From the NCBI RefSeq assembly GCF_016462415.1, contig NZ_JAEMTF010000002.1, forward strand, positions 47,136 through 111,135: 64,000 bases of DNA, read 5' to 3'. The position numbers and the translations under genes were made by a program. Every line of letters starts with the position of its first letter. Positions within the stretch are counted from its first letter, which is position 1. Positions 22,001 to 31,615 of the stretch are shown here, in pieces. The notes beneath the pieces were generated by a model. The model had not been told where the DNA came from and did not search any database. It saw nothing but the letters and a program-made list of their open reading frames with translations. The stretch is from Williamsia sp. (lineage in GTDB: Bacteria > Actinomycetota > Actinomycetes > Mycobacteriales > Mycobacteriaceae).

Positions 22001-22608
22001 TTGAGCTGGCGGCGCAGTTCGTCGGTGAGGTCACCGAGACGTGCGAGGTTGGCCTGCATCGACTCGAGCTTGCGGACCGCTTTTTCTTTGCGTTTGCGGT
22101 GTTTGAGGACGCCCGCGGCCTCCTCGATGAACGCGCGGCGGTCCTCGGGACGGGACTCGAGGATGGCCGAGAGACGTCCCTGTCCGACGATGACGTGCAT
22201 CTCACGGCCGATGCCGGAGTCGCTGAGCAGCTCCTGGACGTCCATCAGACGACACGAGCTGCCGTTGATCTCGTATTCGCCGGCGCCGTCGCGGAACATG
22301 CGGCGGGTGACCGAGACCTCGGAGTAGTCGATCGGGAGCGCACCGTCGGCGTTGTCGATGGTCAGCGTGACCTCGGCCCGACCCAGCGGGGGCCGACCGG
22401 AGGTTCCGGCGAAGATGACGTCATCCATCTTCCCGCCGCGCAGCGCCTTGGCGCCCTGCTCACCCATCACCCAGCTCAGCGCGTCCACCACGTTGGACTT
22501 GCCGGAGCCGTTCGGTCCGACGACACAGGTGATCCCCGGTTCGAACTTCAGGGTGGTGGCCGACGCGAAGGACTTGAATCCCTTCAGCGTCAGGCTCTTG
22601 AGGTGCAC
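19006..22608 (-). CDS. smc: Chromosome condensation ATPase SMC
   Basis: SMC organises and segregates the chromosome with ScpA/ScpB. The 1200-residue protein has an N-terminal head with Walker [10 protein letters not shown] (31-39), a long Ala/Glu/Arg coiled coil, a hinge near the middle ([11 protein letters not shown]), a second coil, and the C-terminal head with signature L-S-G-G-E-K-S-L-T and Walker [14 protein letters not shown] take GTG 22608 (then [13 protein letters not shown]) because homology begins there, although the frame is open to 22947. No clear ribosome site is present; a TAATCT lies 8 bases upstream. Confidence 0.96.
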   Translation of the reverse strand: MHLKSLTLKGFKSFASATTLKFEPGITCVVGPNGSGKSNVVDALSWVMGEQGAKALRGGKMDDVIFAGTSGRPPLGRAEVTLTIDNADGALPIDYSEVSVTRRMFRDGAGEYEINGSSCRLMDVQELLSDSGIGREMHVIVGQGRLSAILESRPEDRRAFIEEAAGVLKHRKRKEKAVRKLESMQANLARLGDLTDELRRQLKPLGRQAEVARRAQTVQADLRDARLRLAADDLVTLRGAMADQSAVEAAIREQSDLVAAELDTATAEMNRHEADVAAIVPAAQSAAASWFRLSALAERVDATRRVAAERTRHLSQPVVSENGRDPDELEMQAEAAAEQEAMLDEAVVTADAALEATRGALSGAESAAAAAEKAHMDAVRAVADRREGLVRLEGQVTNLTTRAESTDAEAARLSSAIADATLRAEEAQAEFDAVSATVADLDAGELGLDEHHERSVVALNHANERVAELQTAERTGEQRVASLTARIEALTTGLHRKDGGAWLLSNGVDGLLGSLVDLLDVDAGFEAAIAAALGPAVDAVAAADLSAARTALSALKSADGGRAALMIGGLSAPAHAERGALPHGARWASQVVSAPDDLRGAVSLLLAETVIADDDTIAETVARDARERGHRLDVVTLDGDVLGPGWISGGSDRRPSTLEVQADIDSAKADLVIEQHKREQVSAALSGALAEQESRRQSADDALAALHESDAAVGAVYEQLARLGQTARAARDEANRLTAQRAGVESGRAATLAELAEMEDRLRAARARPDDSDDGDEGADTERVAAVAAVSMARAAETDARLTLRTAEERLASVRGRADSLRRAAASERDSRARAERQNRARAHAAEVAHAVVAAADEISERLVDAVAQAQTARDELETARTERSAQLDAVRRRVGELTTTMTRLRDELHRDEVAGAQAALRVEQLEEQISSTYAIGLEDLVTEYGPDVEMPPSELEMAEYHQAVERGEIVVAPTPLRYNRATQEARAKRAQRDLNTLGKVNPLALEEFAALEERYTFLSTQLEDVRSARRDLLEVVEDVDAKILQVFSEAYADVEREFAEVFTTLFPGGEGRLFLTDPANMLTTGIEVEARPPGKKVKRLSLLSGGEKSLTAVAMLVAIFRARPSPFYVMDEVEAALDDTNLRRLIRLFEQLRERSQLIVITHQKPTMEIADALYGVSMQGDGITTVISQRLRGVDVSA

Positions 22609-22694
22609 GACGGTAGAGATTACCCATGCGGTGCGACGGTCATCACCACTCGTGGTCAGCGCGGGTGTTCCGACGGTGTTCACCGCGGTGTCGC

Positions 22695-22985
22695 TCAGCG
22701 TTCCGCGAACCCCGTCAGGTCGCCCACGGGTGCGCCGAACTCCTCGACGACGAGGTCGACCGAGCCCGGTGTGGTGCCGCCGCGCAGCAGTTCGAGCAGG
22801 CGGCGCACGTTCGTCTCGGTCCCCTCGGCGACGACCAGGACGCGTCCGTCGGCCTGGTTGGCGGCGTAACCGACGAGGCCGAGTTCGAGCGCCCGCGACC
22901 GCGTCCACCATCGGAAGCCGACACCCTGGACGTGGCCGTGCACCCACGCGGTCAAGCGAGTGAGAGGGACCGGTGGCCCGCTCAC
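22695..22985 (-). CDS. acyP: Acylphosphatase
   Basis: This 96-residue enzyme hydrolyses acyl phosphates. The fold signature H-G-x-V-Q-G-V-G-F-R is complete ([12 protein letters not shown]), with the catalytic Arg, and the catalytic Asn is in [10 protein letters not shown]. It sits between the OsmC gene and smc, as Rv2922A does. The start overlaps the upstream stop by 4 bases. Confidence 0.93.
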   Translation of the reverse strand: MSGPPVPLTRLTAWVHGHVQGVGFRWWTRSRALELGLVGYAANQADGRVLVVAEGTETNVRRLLELLRGGTTPGSVDLVVEEFGAPVGDLTGFAER

Positions 22986-23440
22986 CGGGACTCGATCGAC
23001 AAACCGACCTCGGTGCCGGCCTTCAGGGTGCGACCCACCGTGCAGGCCGCGTCGACCGCGCGTTCGACCACCACGAGCAGTCGCTTCGCGGTGTCCGCGT
23101 CGAGGGCGGACAGGTCGAGTTCGAGGACCTCGTCGAGGCGGGGATAGACCTCGTTGTCCCGGTCCGCGGCACCGCTGACCCGCACCGTCGCGTCGTAGTC
23201 GTCACCGAGGCGGCGCGACAGCGGCGCGTCCGAGCTCATGCCGGTGCACGCGCCGAGGGCGATCTTGAGCAGTTCGCCGGGGGTGAACACGCCCTCGACG
23301 TCCTCGGAACCCACGAGCACCTCCGCTCCGCGGGAGCTCCGCCCCGTGTAGCGGCGGGTCCCGGTGCGCTCGACCCACAGTCGCGTCGCCCCGGACGCGT
23401 CCGGAGCTGTCTGGTCGGTGCTGTCTGCGCTGGTCGTCAT
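22982..23440 (-). CDS. OsmC/Ohr-family protein
   Basis: This 152-residue protein belongs to the OsmC family of Cys-based hydroperoxide reductases, homologous by position to Rv2923c. The first motif contains the Cys in I-A-L-G-A-C-T-G-M and the second is in [10 protein letters not shown]. Both Cys are present, so peroxidase activity is possible. I place the start at ATG 23440 (M-T-T-S-A-D-S); the frame is open far upstream into kdpE, but that part has no homology. It is the last gene before the inserted kdp operon. Confidence 0.85.
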   Translation of the reverse strand: MTTSADSTDQTAPDASGATRLWVERTGTRRYTGRSSRGAEVLVGSEDVEGVFTPGELLKIALGACTGMSSDAPLSRRLGDDYDATVRVSGAADRDNEVYPRLDEVLELDLSALDADTAKRLLVVVERAVDAACTVGRTLKAGTEVGLSIESR

Positions 23441-23486
23441 AGGACGATTGAACACCGCCACCGGGGAACGCATTCCGCCGTACGGG

Positions 23487-24194
23487 TCAGCGGACGAAGC
23501 GGTACCCCATGCCCGCCTCGGTGAGCAGATGCGTCGGATGGGCGGGATCGGACTCCAGTTTGCGGCGCAGGCCGGCGAGATACACACGCAGATAATGGGT
23601 CTGCGACCCGTACGACGGGCCCCACACCTCGTGCAGCAGCTCGCGCTGTCCGACGAGTTTGCCCTCGTTGCGGACCAACATCTCCAGCACGCCCCACTCG
23701 GTCGGGGTGAGGTGGACGTCGGTGCCGTCGCGCCGGACGAGCTTGGCCCGAAGGTCGACGACGAACGTCCCCGCGTCGACGACCGGTTCCTCCAGGCCCG
23801 GCGTCGGCGCACTCGCGCGACGGACCGCGGCTCGCAACCGCGCCAGGAGTTCCTCCATGCCAAAGGGTTTGGTGACGTAGTCGTCGGCGCCGGCGTCGAG
23901 GGCCTGCACCTTGTCGGCCGCATCGGTGCGGGCCGACAGGACGATCACCGGAACGGTGGTCCACCCGCGCAGACCGGAGAGCACCTCGAAACCGTCGATG
24001 TCGGGCAACCCGAGGTCGAGGACGACGACCTGCGGATTGGTCTGCGCGGCGGCACGCAACGCGCCCGCGCCGGTCGAGGCGGTGGTCACCTCGAAACCGC
24101 GGGCCTTGAGGTTGATCCGCAGGGCACGCAGGATCTGCGGTTCGTCGTCGACGACGAGGACCCGCACGTGCTCATCGGTCTGTGGTTGCGACAC
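23487..24194 (-). CDS. kdpE: KDP operon response regulator KdpE
   Basis: KdpE is an OmpR-type regulator that activates the kdp operon when phosphorylated by KdpD. Of 235 residues, the receiver (about 10-125) has phosphoacceptor Asp60 and the Lys in V-T-K-P-F; the winged helix at 145-235 ends with H-Y-L-R-V-Y-L-A-G-L-R-R-K-L and G-M-G-Y-R-F-V. The GTG at 24194 overlaps kdpD by 23 bases; an alternative GTG at 24167, 4 bases after the kdpD stop, would remove nine residues. Confidence 0.94.
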   Translation of the reverse strand: MSQPQTDEHVRVLVVDDEPQILRALRINLKARGFEVTTASTGAGALRAAAQTNPQVVVLDLGLPDIDGFEVLSGLRGWTTVPVIVLSARTDAADKVQALDAGADDYVTKPFGMEELLARLRAAVRRASAPTPGLEEPVVDAGTFVVDLRAKLVRRDGTDVHLTPTEWGVLEMLVRNEGKLVGQRELLHEVWGPSYGSQTHYLRVYLAGLRRKLESDPAHPTHLLTEAGMGYRFVR

Positions 24195-26796
24195 CGTCGG
24201 CTCCTTCGGTGGGATCGGGATCGGCGGGCAGGTCGACCACGAGGGTCAGCCCGCCGCCGGGGGTGTCGTGTGCGTCGAGGGATCCCCCCATGGCCTCGGT
24301 GAACCCCTGCGCCACCGATAGTCCCAGACCGACACCGGAACTCGCGTTCTGGTCGCCGAGCCGGTGGAACGCCGCGAAGATCTGCTCTCGGTCGTGCGGT
24401 CGGATCCCCTCGCCGTGGTCGACGACCCCGATCAGCACCCGCCGGGGGTCGGTGGCGGTGACCTCGGCGGTCACCTGCACCGGCCCGTCGCCGCCATGCC
24501 GCAGGCCGTTGTCGATGAGATTGGCCAGGACGCGTTCGAGCAGAACGGAATCGGCGTGCACGGCGATGTCGCGGACGCCGATCTCGACGCGGTTGACCTG
24601 GCGGATGTCGTAGGTCGACATGCCGACGAGGACGCGACCGACGACCTCGGCGAGGTAGACCGTCCGCATCTGCGGACGCACCACCCCGGCGGCCAGGCGT
24701 GAGGAGTCCAGCAGGTTGCCGACCAATGCCGAGAGGTGGTCGGTCGACTCCTCGATGGTGGCCAACAGCTCGGCGGTGTCCTCGGCGGAGAACGAGACAT
24801 CGGTGCTGCGCAGGCTCGAGGCGGCCGCCTTGACCGCGGCGAGCGGGGTCCGCAGGTCGTGACTCACCGCCGACAGCAGAGCGCGGCGCAACCGGTCGGT
24901 CTCGGCAAGCGCCTTCGCATTCGATGCCTCCTCGGCCAGCCGCCGCCGTTCGACGACGCCGGCAGCCTGCGCGGCGACCGCGGACAGGACCCGTCGGTCG
25001 CGACCCCCGACCGACGGACCACGGAGCAGGAGCACGAACGGTCCGGACGGGACGGTGCACACGGTGTCGGCCGCACCGGGGTTCGTGGGCGGGTCGGTCC
25101 CCACGGCGTTCTCCACCACGGGCACCGAGGTGCCGTCGTCGATCCGGACAACCGACACCGCCCGCTGATCGAACGTGGTCCGCACCAGCTCGAGCAGGGA
25201 GTCGAGGCTCTGACCGCTGAGCACCGCACCCGCGAAGGTGGCCAGGAGTTCGGCCTCCCCCGCCGCACGGGTCGCCTCACGACGGCGCACCGTCGCCGAG
25301 TCGACCAGCGCGGCGACCGCGATGGCGATCAGCAGCATCACCACGATGGTGGAAAGGTTCTCGACGCTGTCGATCGTGAACGTGTAGCGCGGATCGGTGA
25401 AGAAGAAATTCAGCAATAGCCCCGACGTGATCGCCGTCAGCGCAGCCGGGCCGACACCACCGAGCATGGAGATCGCGAGCACGACGACGAAGAACACGGC
25501 GGTCTCGCTGGCGAAACCGAGCCACCGGTCGAGGCCGAACAGCGCCGCCGCGGCCGCGCAGGGCACCACCACGGCCAACACCCAGCTCAGAGGACGATGG
25601 AGGCGGGTCTCGCGGATGTCGAGCGGGTTGCGATGTCGCTCCTGGTCGTGGGTGACCATGTGCACGTCGATCTTTCCCGACATCCGCACCACGCTGGCGC
25701 CGGTTCCCTCGGAGAACAGTCGCTGCCATCGGGTCCGTCGTGACGTCCCCATCACCAGTTGGGTCGCGTTGACCCCGCGGGCGAAGTCGAGCAGCGTCTC
25801 CGGGATCGAATCGCCGACGGCGGTGTGGATCCTGGCGTTGAAACCGGCGGCCAGGTCCGAGAGCGACGGCATCTCGCCGGAGAGCCGGTCGAGCAGGCCG
25901 TCGCCGCGTACCACGTGCACCGCGATCAACTCGGCGCTCGATCGCGATGCGATGCGGCTGGCCCGGCGCAGCAGGGTCGCCGACTCCGGCCCACCGGTGA
26001 CGGCCACGACAACCCGTTCGCGGGTCTCCCAGGTGTCGGTGATGGCGTGCTCGGCGCGGTAGTCCGCCAGCGAGTCGTCCACCCGGTCGGCGAGCCACAG
26101 CAGCGCCAACTCACGCAGGGCGGTGAGATTGCCCTGCCGGAAGTAGTTGACGAGCGCGCCCTGGATCCGCTCGCCCGGATAGACCTTGCCCGCGGAGAGA
26201 CGCCGGCGCAGTGCTTCCGGGGCGATGTCGACCAGCTCGATCTGATCGGCCGCCCGCACCACGTCATCGGGGACCGTCTCGCGCTGCGTCACCCCGGTGA
26301 TCTGCGCGACGACATCGTTCAGGCTCTCGAGGTGCTGGATGTTGACGGTGGAGAGCACGCTGATCCCGGCGTCGAGGATGTCGCGGATGTCCTCCCACCG
26401 TTTGGCGTTGGCACCGCCGGGTGCATTGCTGTGGGCGAGTTCGTCGACCAGCACCACGTCGGGCGCGCGCTCAAGCACCGCCGTCAGATCGAGTTCGTCG
26501 AGCACCGTGCCGCGGTACTCCACCGCGGTGGTCGGGATGGTCTCGATGCCCTCGAGCATCCACGCCGTGGCCGTGCGGCCGTGGGTCTCGACGATCGCCG
26601 CAACGACGTCGGCGCCCTCGGCCGCGAGGGTCTTGGCCTGCGCCAACATCTCATAGGTCTTACCCACACCGGGGGCGCATCCGAGGAAGATCTGCAGCGT
26701 TCCGCGCCGGTCGGCCGGTTCGGTCCCGCGCGCAGCGTGCTCCGACGGTTCAGGGGGTCGGGTGGTGGCCACATCCCGATCCTTCTCCTGCTCCAC
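24172..26796 (-). CDS. kdpD: Sensor kinase KdpD
   Basis: KdpD senses potassium limitation and osmotic stress. The 874 residues contain, in order: a KdpD N-terminal domain with Walker A G-C-A-P-G-V-G-K-T (about 39-47), a universal-stress domain, four TM helices (from P-L-S-W-V-L-A-V-V-V to V-A-A-L-V-D-S-A), a GAF-like region, the dimerisation His646 in S-H-D-L-R-T-P-L, and an ATPase domain with N-L-I-D-N-G, D-H-G-E-G-I and G-V-G-L-G-L-S. All key residues are present. It lies 9 bases after kdpC and overlaps kdpE. Confidence 0.95.
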   Translation of the reverse strand: MEQEKDRDVATTRPPEPSEHAARGTEPADRRGTLQIFLGCAPGVGKTYEMLAQAKTLAAEGADVVAAIVETHGRTATAWMLEGIETIPTTAVEYRGTVLDELDLTAVLERAPDVVLVDELAHSNAPGGANAKRWEDIRDILDAGISVLSTVNIQHLESLNDVVAQITGVTQRETVPDDVVRAADQIELVDIAPEALRRRLSAGKVYPGERIQGALVNYFRQGNLTALRELALLWLADRVDDSLADYRAEHAITDTWETRERVVVAVTGGPESATLLRRASRIASRSSAELIAVHVVRGDGLLDRLSGEMPSLSDLAAGFNARIHTAVGDSIPETLLDFARGVNATQLVMGTSRRTRWQRLFSEGTGASVVRMSGKIDVHMVTHDQERHRNPLDIRETRLHRPLSWVLAVVVPCAAAAALFGLDRWLGFASETAVFFVVVLAISMLGGVGPAALTAITSGLLLNFFFTDPRYTFTIDSVENLSTIVVMLLIAIAVAALVDSATVRRREATRAAGEAELLATFAGAVLSGQSLDSLLELVRTTFDQRAVSVVRIDDGTSVPVVENAVGTDPPTNPGAADTVCTVPSGPFVLLLRGPSVGGRDRRVLSAVAAQAAGVVERRRLAEEASNAKALAETDRLRRALLSAVSHDLRTPLAAVKAAASSLRSTDVSFSAEDTAELLATIEESTDHLSALVGNLLDSSRLAAGVVRPQMRTVYLAEVVGRVLVGMSTYDIRQVNRVEIGVRDIAVHADSVLLERVLANLIDNGLRHGGDGPVQVTAEVTATDPRRVLIGVVDHGEGIRPHDREQIFAAFHRLGDQNASSGVGLGLSVAQGFTEAMGGSLDAHDTPGGGLTLVVDLPADPDPTEGADGVATTDR

Positions 26797-26805
26797 GACC
26801 GTTCG

Positions 26806-27432
26806 CTACCCGCACCCCGGTGCCGTGAGGCCGAGGTCGATGTTGACCTCGAGCACATTGACACGTGCCTGCCCCAGGAACCCGAGCTGACGTCCCGACG
26901 TGTGCTTGTCGATGATCGCCCGCACATCGGCGATCGACTTCCCGTTGACCCGCGCGAGACGCGGGATCTGCAGCGCCGCATAGGCCTCACTGATGTCGGG
27001 GTCGAGGCCGGAGCCCGAGCCCGTCACCGCGTCGACCGGGACCGACGAGGGTGCGACGCCCTCGCGCGTGGCGATCGCGGCGCGCCGTGCCGTGATGTTC
27101 TCGGCGAGCAGTTCGCTGTTGGGGCCCTGCTGGCTCGCTGCCGACCCCGACGGATCGCCGGGAGCGAACGGATCATCGGCCGAACCGACCACACGCGAGT
27201 GGAGGTACGGATCCGGCGATCCTTCCGGCGCCTTCAGGTCGATGCCCAGCAGCGACGAGCCGACCGGACATCCCTTGGCGTCGGTGACCTTCGAGCCCTC
27301 GGCCGACGTACTGCTGATCCGCGAGATACCCCACACCGCGGCCGGATACGCCGCTCCGAGGACGACGGTGAGACCGATGAGCACGGCCAGGCCGACCACG
27401 GCCTGACGGAGAACCTGTTTGATGATCAACAC
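26806..27432 (-). CDS. kdpC: Potassium-transporting ATPase subunit KdpC
   Basis: KdpC is the accessory subunit of the KdpFABC pump. The 208 residues have one N-terminal TM helix (about 9-32, with G-A-A-Y-P-A-A-V-W-G) and an external domain with the family features G-S-S-L-L-G, D-P-Y-L-H-S-R, S-G-S-G-L-D-P-D-I-S and I-P-R-L-A-R-V-N-G. It is a little longer than the E. coli protein. It starts 6 bases after kdpB. Confidence 0.95.
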   Translation of the reverse strand: MLIIKQVLRQAVVGLAVLIGLTVVLGAAYPAAVWGISRISSTSAEGSKVTDAKGCPVGSSLLGIDLKAPEGSPDPYLHSRVVGSADDPFAPGDPSGSAASQQGPNSELLAENITARRAAIATREGVAPSSVPVDAVTGSGSGLDPDISEAYAALQIPRLARVNGKSIADVRAIIDKHTSGRQLGFLGQARVNVLEVNIDLGLTAPGCG

Positions 27433-27438
27433 GGCTGA

Positions 27439-29544
27439 CTACCCCATTCCCGGGAGAAAACGTACGACGAGGTCGATCAGCCAGATGCCGATGAACGGCG
27501 AGACCACTCCACCGACCCCATAGATGAGCAGGTTGCGGCCGAGCAGCTTCGACGCCGAACTCGGCCGGTAGCGAACCCCCTTCAGCGACAGCGGGATCAG
27601 CGCAACGATGATCAGCGCGTTGAAGATGACCGCAGAGGTGATCGCGGATTCCGCCGAGTGCAGCCGCATCACGTTCAGGTCGTCGAGTTGTGGATAGATG
27701 CCACTGAACAGTGCAGGCAGGATCGCGAAGTACTTGGCCAGGTCGTTGGCCAGCGAGAACGTGGTCAGCGCGCCGCGGGTGATCAACAACTGTTTGCCGA
27801 TCGCGACGACGTCGATCAGCTTCGTCGGGTCGGAGTCGAGATCGACCATGTTGCCCGCCTCCTTCGCCGCCGACGTGCCGGTGTTCATCGCCAGGCCCAC
27901 GTCGGCCTGTGCGAGCGCAGGAGCATCGTTGGTGCCGTCGCCGGTCATCGCGACCAGCCGTCCCCCGGACTGCTCGGTCTTGATGAGCGCGAGCTTGTCC
28001 TCCGGGGTGGCTTCGGAGATGAAGTCGTCGACGCCGGCCTCGGCGGCGATCGCGGCCGCGGTGCGCGGGTTGTCACCGGTGACCATCACCGTGCGGATCC
28101 CCATCGCGCGCAGTTGTGCGAACCGTTCGGCGATACCGGGTTTCACGACGTCGGACAGCGCGATGACGCCGAGGATCCGTACCGGTGCCGCGCCGGCGCG
28201 ATCCGCGACCACCAACGGGGTGCCGCCGCCCGCGGCGATCTCGTCGACCGCACGGGTCACGGCCCCGTCGACCTGCGTGCCACCCTCCCGTGCCCAGCGG
28301 ATCGCCGCGTCGGCCGCGCCCTTGCGGATGGCGAGATCGCCCTCCTCGGGGAGATCGAGCCCACTCATCCGGGTCTGAGCGGTGAATGGCACGATGGTCG
28401 CCGAGCCGGGTGCGGGTCGGAGCTCATCGACGTCGATGCCGTAGCGCTCGCGGCAGAGGTCGATGATGCTGCGCCCCTCCGGGGTGTCGTCGCCGAGGCT
28501 GGAACGACAGGCGGCACGGGCGATGTCGTCGGTGCTGACACCCGGAGCGGGCACCAGAGCGGTCGCCCGCCGGTTACCGAACGTGATCGTTCCGGTCTTG
28601 TCCATCAGCAGGGTGTCGATGTCGCCGGCGGCCTCGACCGCGCGGCCGGACATGGCGAGCACGTTGCGTTGCACCAGCCGGTCCATGCCCGCGATGCCGA
28701 TCGACGACAGCAGTGCACCGATCGTGGTGGGGATGAGGCAGACGAGCAGCGCGATCAGTTTCACCGGATCGGGAGTCGAACCGGCGTACTGCTGCATCGG
28801 GCCCACCGCGACCACAGCCAGCAAGAAGATGATGGTGAGGCTCGCCAGCAGGATGTCCAGAGCGATCTCGTTGGGCGTCTTCTTACGCGAGGCGCCCTCG
28901 ACGAGCGCGATCATCCGGTCGACGAAGGATTCCCCCGGCGAGGTGGTGATCTTCACGACGATCTTGTCCGAGAGCACCACGGTTCCACCGGTCACCGCCG
29001 AGCGGTCACCGCCGGATTCGCGGATCACCGGCGCGGATTCACCGGTGATCGCCGATTCGTCGACGGTGGCGATGCCCTCGACGACGTCGCCGTCGCCGGC
29101 GATCACCTCGCCTGCCTCGACGACGATGCGGTCGCCGATCACCAGGTCACCACCGGGCACCTCGGTGATCTCACCCTCGGCGCCCAGCCGTCGGGCCATC
29201 GTGTCGCGCTTGACCTTTCGCAGGCTGGCGGCCTGCGCCTTGCCACGTCCCTCGGCAACGGCCTCGGCCAGGTTCGCGAACAGGGACGTGAACCACAGCC
29301 AGAACGCGATCGCCCACGAGAACCATGACGGCTGGTAGATCGCGAGGGCAGTGGTCACGATCGCACCCAGGTAGACGACGAACATCACCGGGTTGCGGGC
29401 CTGATCCCGCGGGGTCAGCTTGCGTACGGCTTCCGGCAGTGACTTGATCAGCTGCGACGGCGAGAACGCGCCGCTGCCCGCCATGTCGTCGGAGGCGGTG
29501 GTCGGTTCACTGACGTCCGGGGTCGGTGAGTCGGTGATGGTCAT
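27439..29544 (-). CDS. kdpB: Potassium-transporting P-type ATPase subunit KdpB
   Basis: KdpB is the ATP-hydrolysing subunit. The 701-residue protein has the actuator motif T-G-E-S (167-170), the phosphorylation site Asp315 in D-K-T-G-T, and [11 protein letters not shown] in the hinge. The Ser of T-G-E-S that is used for inhibitory phosphorylation in E. coli is conserved (Ser170). An N-terminal extension of ~25 residues rich in Thr/Ser/Asp precedes the first helices. Its ATG overlaps the kdpA stop by 4 bases. Confidence 0.96.
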   Translation of the reverse strand: MTITDSPTPDVSEPTTASDDMAGSGAFSPSQLIKSLPEAVRKLTPRDQARNPVMFVVYLGAIVTTALAIYQPSWFSWAIAFWLWFTSLFANLAEAVAEGRGKAQAASLRKVKRDTMARRLGAEGEITEVPGGDLVIGDRIVVEAGEVIAGDGDVVEGIATVDESAITGESAPVIRESGGDRSAVTGGTVVLSDKIVVKITTSPGESFVDRMIALVEGASRKKTPNEIALDILLASLTIIFLLAVVAVGPMQQYAGSTPDPVKLIALLVCLIPTTIGALLSSIGIAGMDRLVQRNVLAMSGRAVEAAGDIDTLLMDKTGTITFGNRRATALVPAPGVSTDDIARAACRSSLGDDTPEGRSIIDLCRERYGIDVDELRPAPGSATIVPFTAQTRMSGLDLPEEGDLAIRKGAADAAIRWAREGGTQVDGAVTRAVDEIAAGGGTPLVVADRAGAAPVRILGVIALSDVVKPGIAERFAQLRAMGIRTVMVTGDNPRTAAAIAAEAGVDDFISEATPEDKLALIKTEQSGGRLVAMTGDGTNDAPALAQADVGLAMNTGTSAAKEAGNMVDLDSDPTKLIDVVAIGKQLLITRGALTTFSLANDLAKYFAILPALFSGIYPQLDDLNVMRLHSAESAITSAVIFNALIIVALIPLSLKGVRYRPSSASKLLGRNLLIYGVGGVVSPFIGIWLIDLVVRFLPGMG

Positions 29545-31226
29545 GCGAGCGCCTCCGCGATCGGTCCCAGCGCGAGCGCGGGGAAAAACGTCAATCCGGC
29601 GACCAGCAACACGGTGCCGGTCAGGAGACCCGCGTACAGCGGGCCGTGGGTGGGCAGAGTCGCGCTCGACACCGGTTTCGTCTTCTGCTTGGCCAGCAGA
29701 CCGGCCAGGGCGAGGGTGAAGATGATCGGCAGGAACCGGCCGAAGAGCATGGCGACGCCGAGCGAGACCTGGAACCAGTCACTGGTCACCGTCAAACCGC
29801 CGAACGCGCTGCCGTTGTTGTTCGCCGCCGAGGCGAATGCGTAGAGCACCTCGGAGTAGCCGTGGATCGACCCGGGGGAACCCGGATCACCGCTGTTGCC
29901 CTGAAATGTCGTGGTCGAGGGCAGGATCGCGGTGATCGCCGTGCCGATGAGCACCAGGGCGGGCATCACCAGGATCGACAGCGCAGCCATGGTGATCTCC
30001 CGCTGACCGATCTTCTTGCCCAGGAACTCCGGGGTCCGGCCGACGAGAAGTCCGCCGACGAACACCGCGATGATGGCGAGCACGAGCATGCCGTAGAGCC
30101 CGGTACCGACGCCGCCGGGGGCCACCTCTCCCAGGAGCATGTTCCAGATCAGGGCACCGCCGCCGGCTGCCGAGAAGCTGTCGTGTTGGGCGTTGACCGC
30201 GCCGGTGGACGTCCCGGTGGTCGCGGTGGCGAACAGCACCGACGCCGGGATCCCGAACCGCTGCTCCTTGCCCTCCATCATCCCGCCGGCGGCCCTGGCG
30301 GCCAGTCCGTTGGTGCGTTCCTCGAAGGCCCAGGTGATGGACAGGATGATCGCGAAGAGTGCGGTCATCACACCGAGGATGGTGAAACCCTGGCGACGGT
30401 CGCCGACCATGGTCGCGTAGGTGCGGGTGAGGCAGACCGGGATGAGCAGGATCGCGATGATCTGGGCGATGTTGCTCAGCGGGGTGGGGTTCTCGAACGG
30501 GTGCGCGGAGTTGGTGGCCAGCGAGCCACCGCCGTTCGTGCCGAGTTCCTTGATGGCCTCCTGGGAGGCGAAGGGACCGAGCACGCCGTGGCCGGTCGTC
30601 CCGTCGAGTCCGGTGAAGTCGAAACCCGATCGGAACGACTGGACGACTCCCTGGGTCAGGAAGATGATCGCGAACACGATGCTGAGCGGCAACAGGATTC
30701 GGATGGTCCCGCGCACCAGGTCGACCCAGAAGTTGCCCAGCTCACCGGTGGACACCCGCGAGATGATGCCGCGGATGAGTGCGATCGCCACGGCGAGTCC
30801 GACCGCAGCGGAGAGGAAGTTCTGCACCGCGAGACCGCCGGCCTGGGTCAGGTTCCCCATCACGGCTTCCGGTGAATACGACTGCCAGTTGGTGTTGGTC
30901 ACGAACGAGACCGCGGTGTTGAACGCCATCGCCCCCGGCACCGCCGACCGTCCACCGGACATCGGCAGGTGCTCCTGCACACGTTGCAGCACGTACAGGA
31001 AGAGCACGCTGACGAATGAGAAACCCAGCAGCGCGGCGGCGTAGCCGACCCATGTCTGTTGGCGGGTCGAATCGACCCGCACGATGCGGTAGAACCACCG
31101 CTCGGGAGCCAGATCGCGGGCGCCGGAGAAGACCCGGGCCATGTAGTCGCCGAGCGGGACGTAGGCCAGCGCAAGGATGATGACCACCACACCGATCTGG
31201 AGTGTGGCGGCGAGAGCGGGATTCAC
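29541..31226 (-). CDS. kdpA: Potassium-transporting ATPase subunit KdpA
   Basis: KdpA is the potassium channel-like subunit. The 561 residues form ten helices with four degenerate selectivity loops; the [20 protein letters not shown] stretch and [12 protein letters not shown] are characteristic. The start is GTG at 31226, 4 bases after the kdpF stop, so kdpF and kdpA are tightly coupled. Confidence 0.96.
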   Translation of the reverse strand: MNPALAATLQIGVVVIILALAYVPLGDYMARVFSGARDLAPERWFYRIVRVDSTRQQTWVGYAAALLGFSFVSVLFLYVLQRVQEHLPMSGGRSAVPGAMAFNTAVSFVTNTNWQSYSPEAVMGNLTQAGGLAVQNFLSAAVGLAVAIALIRGIISRVSTGELGNFWVDLVRGTIRILLPLSIVFAIIFLTQGVVQSFRSGFDFTGLDGTTGHGVLGPFASQEAIKELGTNGGGSLATNSAHPFENPTPLSNIAQIIAILLIPVCLTRTYATMVGDRRQGFTILGVMTALFAIILSITWAFEERTNGLAARAAGGMMEGKEQRFGIPASVLFATATTGTSTGAVNAQHDSFSAAGGGALIWNMLLGEVAPGGVGTGLYGMLVLAIIAVFVGGLLVGRTPEFLGKKIGQREITMAALSILVMPALVLIGTAITAILPSTTTFQGNSGDPGSPGSIHGYSEVLYAFASAANNNGSAFGGLTVTSDWFQVSLGVAMLFGRFLPIIFTLALAGLLAKQKTKPVSSATLPTHGPLYAGLLTGTVLLVAGLTFFPALALGPIAEALA

Positions 31227-31230
31227 TGTG

Positions 31231-31329
31231 TCAGAACCTCTCCGGGAAGACGAGGGCCGAGAGGAGGTAGATCGCGACCGCCGCCGCGATCACGAGCAGG
31301 ATGACGTTGACGGTCCCCGACGCGGTCAT
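31231..31329 (-). CDS. kdpF: Small KdpFABC subunit KdpF
   Basis: This 32-residue peptide is one hydrophobic helix (V-I-L-L-V-I-A-A-A-V-A-I-Y-L-L-S-A-L) ending in V-F-P-E-R-F, the conserved C-terminus of KdpF, which stabilises the pump. Too short for routine gene finding. The ATG overlaps the stop of the preceding 30-residue ORF as ATGA. Confidence 0.92.
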   Translation of the reverse strand: MTASGTVNVILLVIAAAVAIYLLSALVFPERF

Positions 31330-31418
31330 CGCGACATCCTGCTCGACACAGCGCGCAACACCAGGGCGCAGGCCAGGAAAAGCCCCATGATGGTGAGCAC
31401 GAATATCAGGTCCGTCAC
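31326..31418 (-). CDS. 30-residue single-helix membrane ORF heading the kdp operon
   Basis: A GTG at 31418 is preceded by AGGAG with 5-6 bases spacing and opens a 30-codon frame: M-T-D-L-I-F-V-L-T-I-M-G-L-F-L-A-C-A-L-V, then L-R-A-V-S-S-R-M-S-R. It would make one TM helix with a basic C-terminus, so the tail should stay in the cytosol. Its TGA overlaps the kdpF ATG (ATGA), as expected for translational coupling. I do not recognise a named family. It may be a second micro-subunit of the pump or a leader that couples translation to kdpF. Confidence 0.7.
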   Translation of the reverse strand: MTDLIFVLTIMGLFLACALVLRAVSSRMSR

Positions 31419-31440
31419 GCGATCTCCTACCGGTTCGAGA

Positions 31441-31463
31441 GTCGGACACTTCGATGGTCCGAC
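31441..31463. promoter_or_regulatory. Perfect 7-bp inverted repeat upstream of kdp operon
   Basis: GTCGGAC and GTCCGAC pair perfectly across a 9-base loop, 23 bases before the first kdp start codon. It could be a leader hairpin or part of an operator. Seen directly; role unknown. Confidence 0.5.
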
Positions 31464-31508
31464 CTGCGACTGCGATCGTGGCCCAGGAATCAGTCCGCTA
31501 CGGCGGCA

Positions 31509-31546
31509 TTAACGCAGTCTCGACGCTCTCACCTGCGGTCTTAACG
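31509..31546. promoter_or_regulatory. TTAACG direct repeats, candidate KdpE operator
   Basis: Two TTAACG hexamers (31509-31514 and 31541-31546) lie in the same orientation, 32 bases apart (about three helical turns), 90-130 bases upstream of the first kdp start. OmpR-family regulators such as KdpE bind direct repeats, so this is a candidate site. Inference only. Confidence 0.35.
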
Positions 31547-31615
31547 GCATTCATGCGCCGCGAAAGCGGATGATCGACTATCGTTCGCCACGCGAATTGA
31601 TTGTCGGGTGGCGGC

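Noticed and set aside
19633..22869. Plus-strand open frame of about 1078 codons opposite smc
   Set aside because: Composition is Gly/Arg/Asp-rich shadow coding from a high-GC antisense frame. No domain is seen, and the minus strand encodes a complete SMC.
22609..22947. Upstream extension of smc over the acylphosphatase gene
   Set aside because: SMC homology begins at the GTG at 22608; the rest overlaps acyP, which has full family motifs.
24167..24194. Shorter KdpE starting at GTG 24167
   Set aside because: Possible, but the longer start gives the usual short polar lead before V-R-V-L-V-V-D-D and normal coupling with kdpD. Kept only as an alternative.
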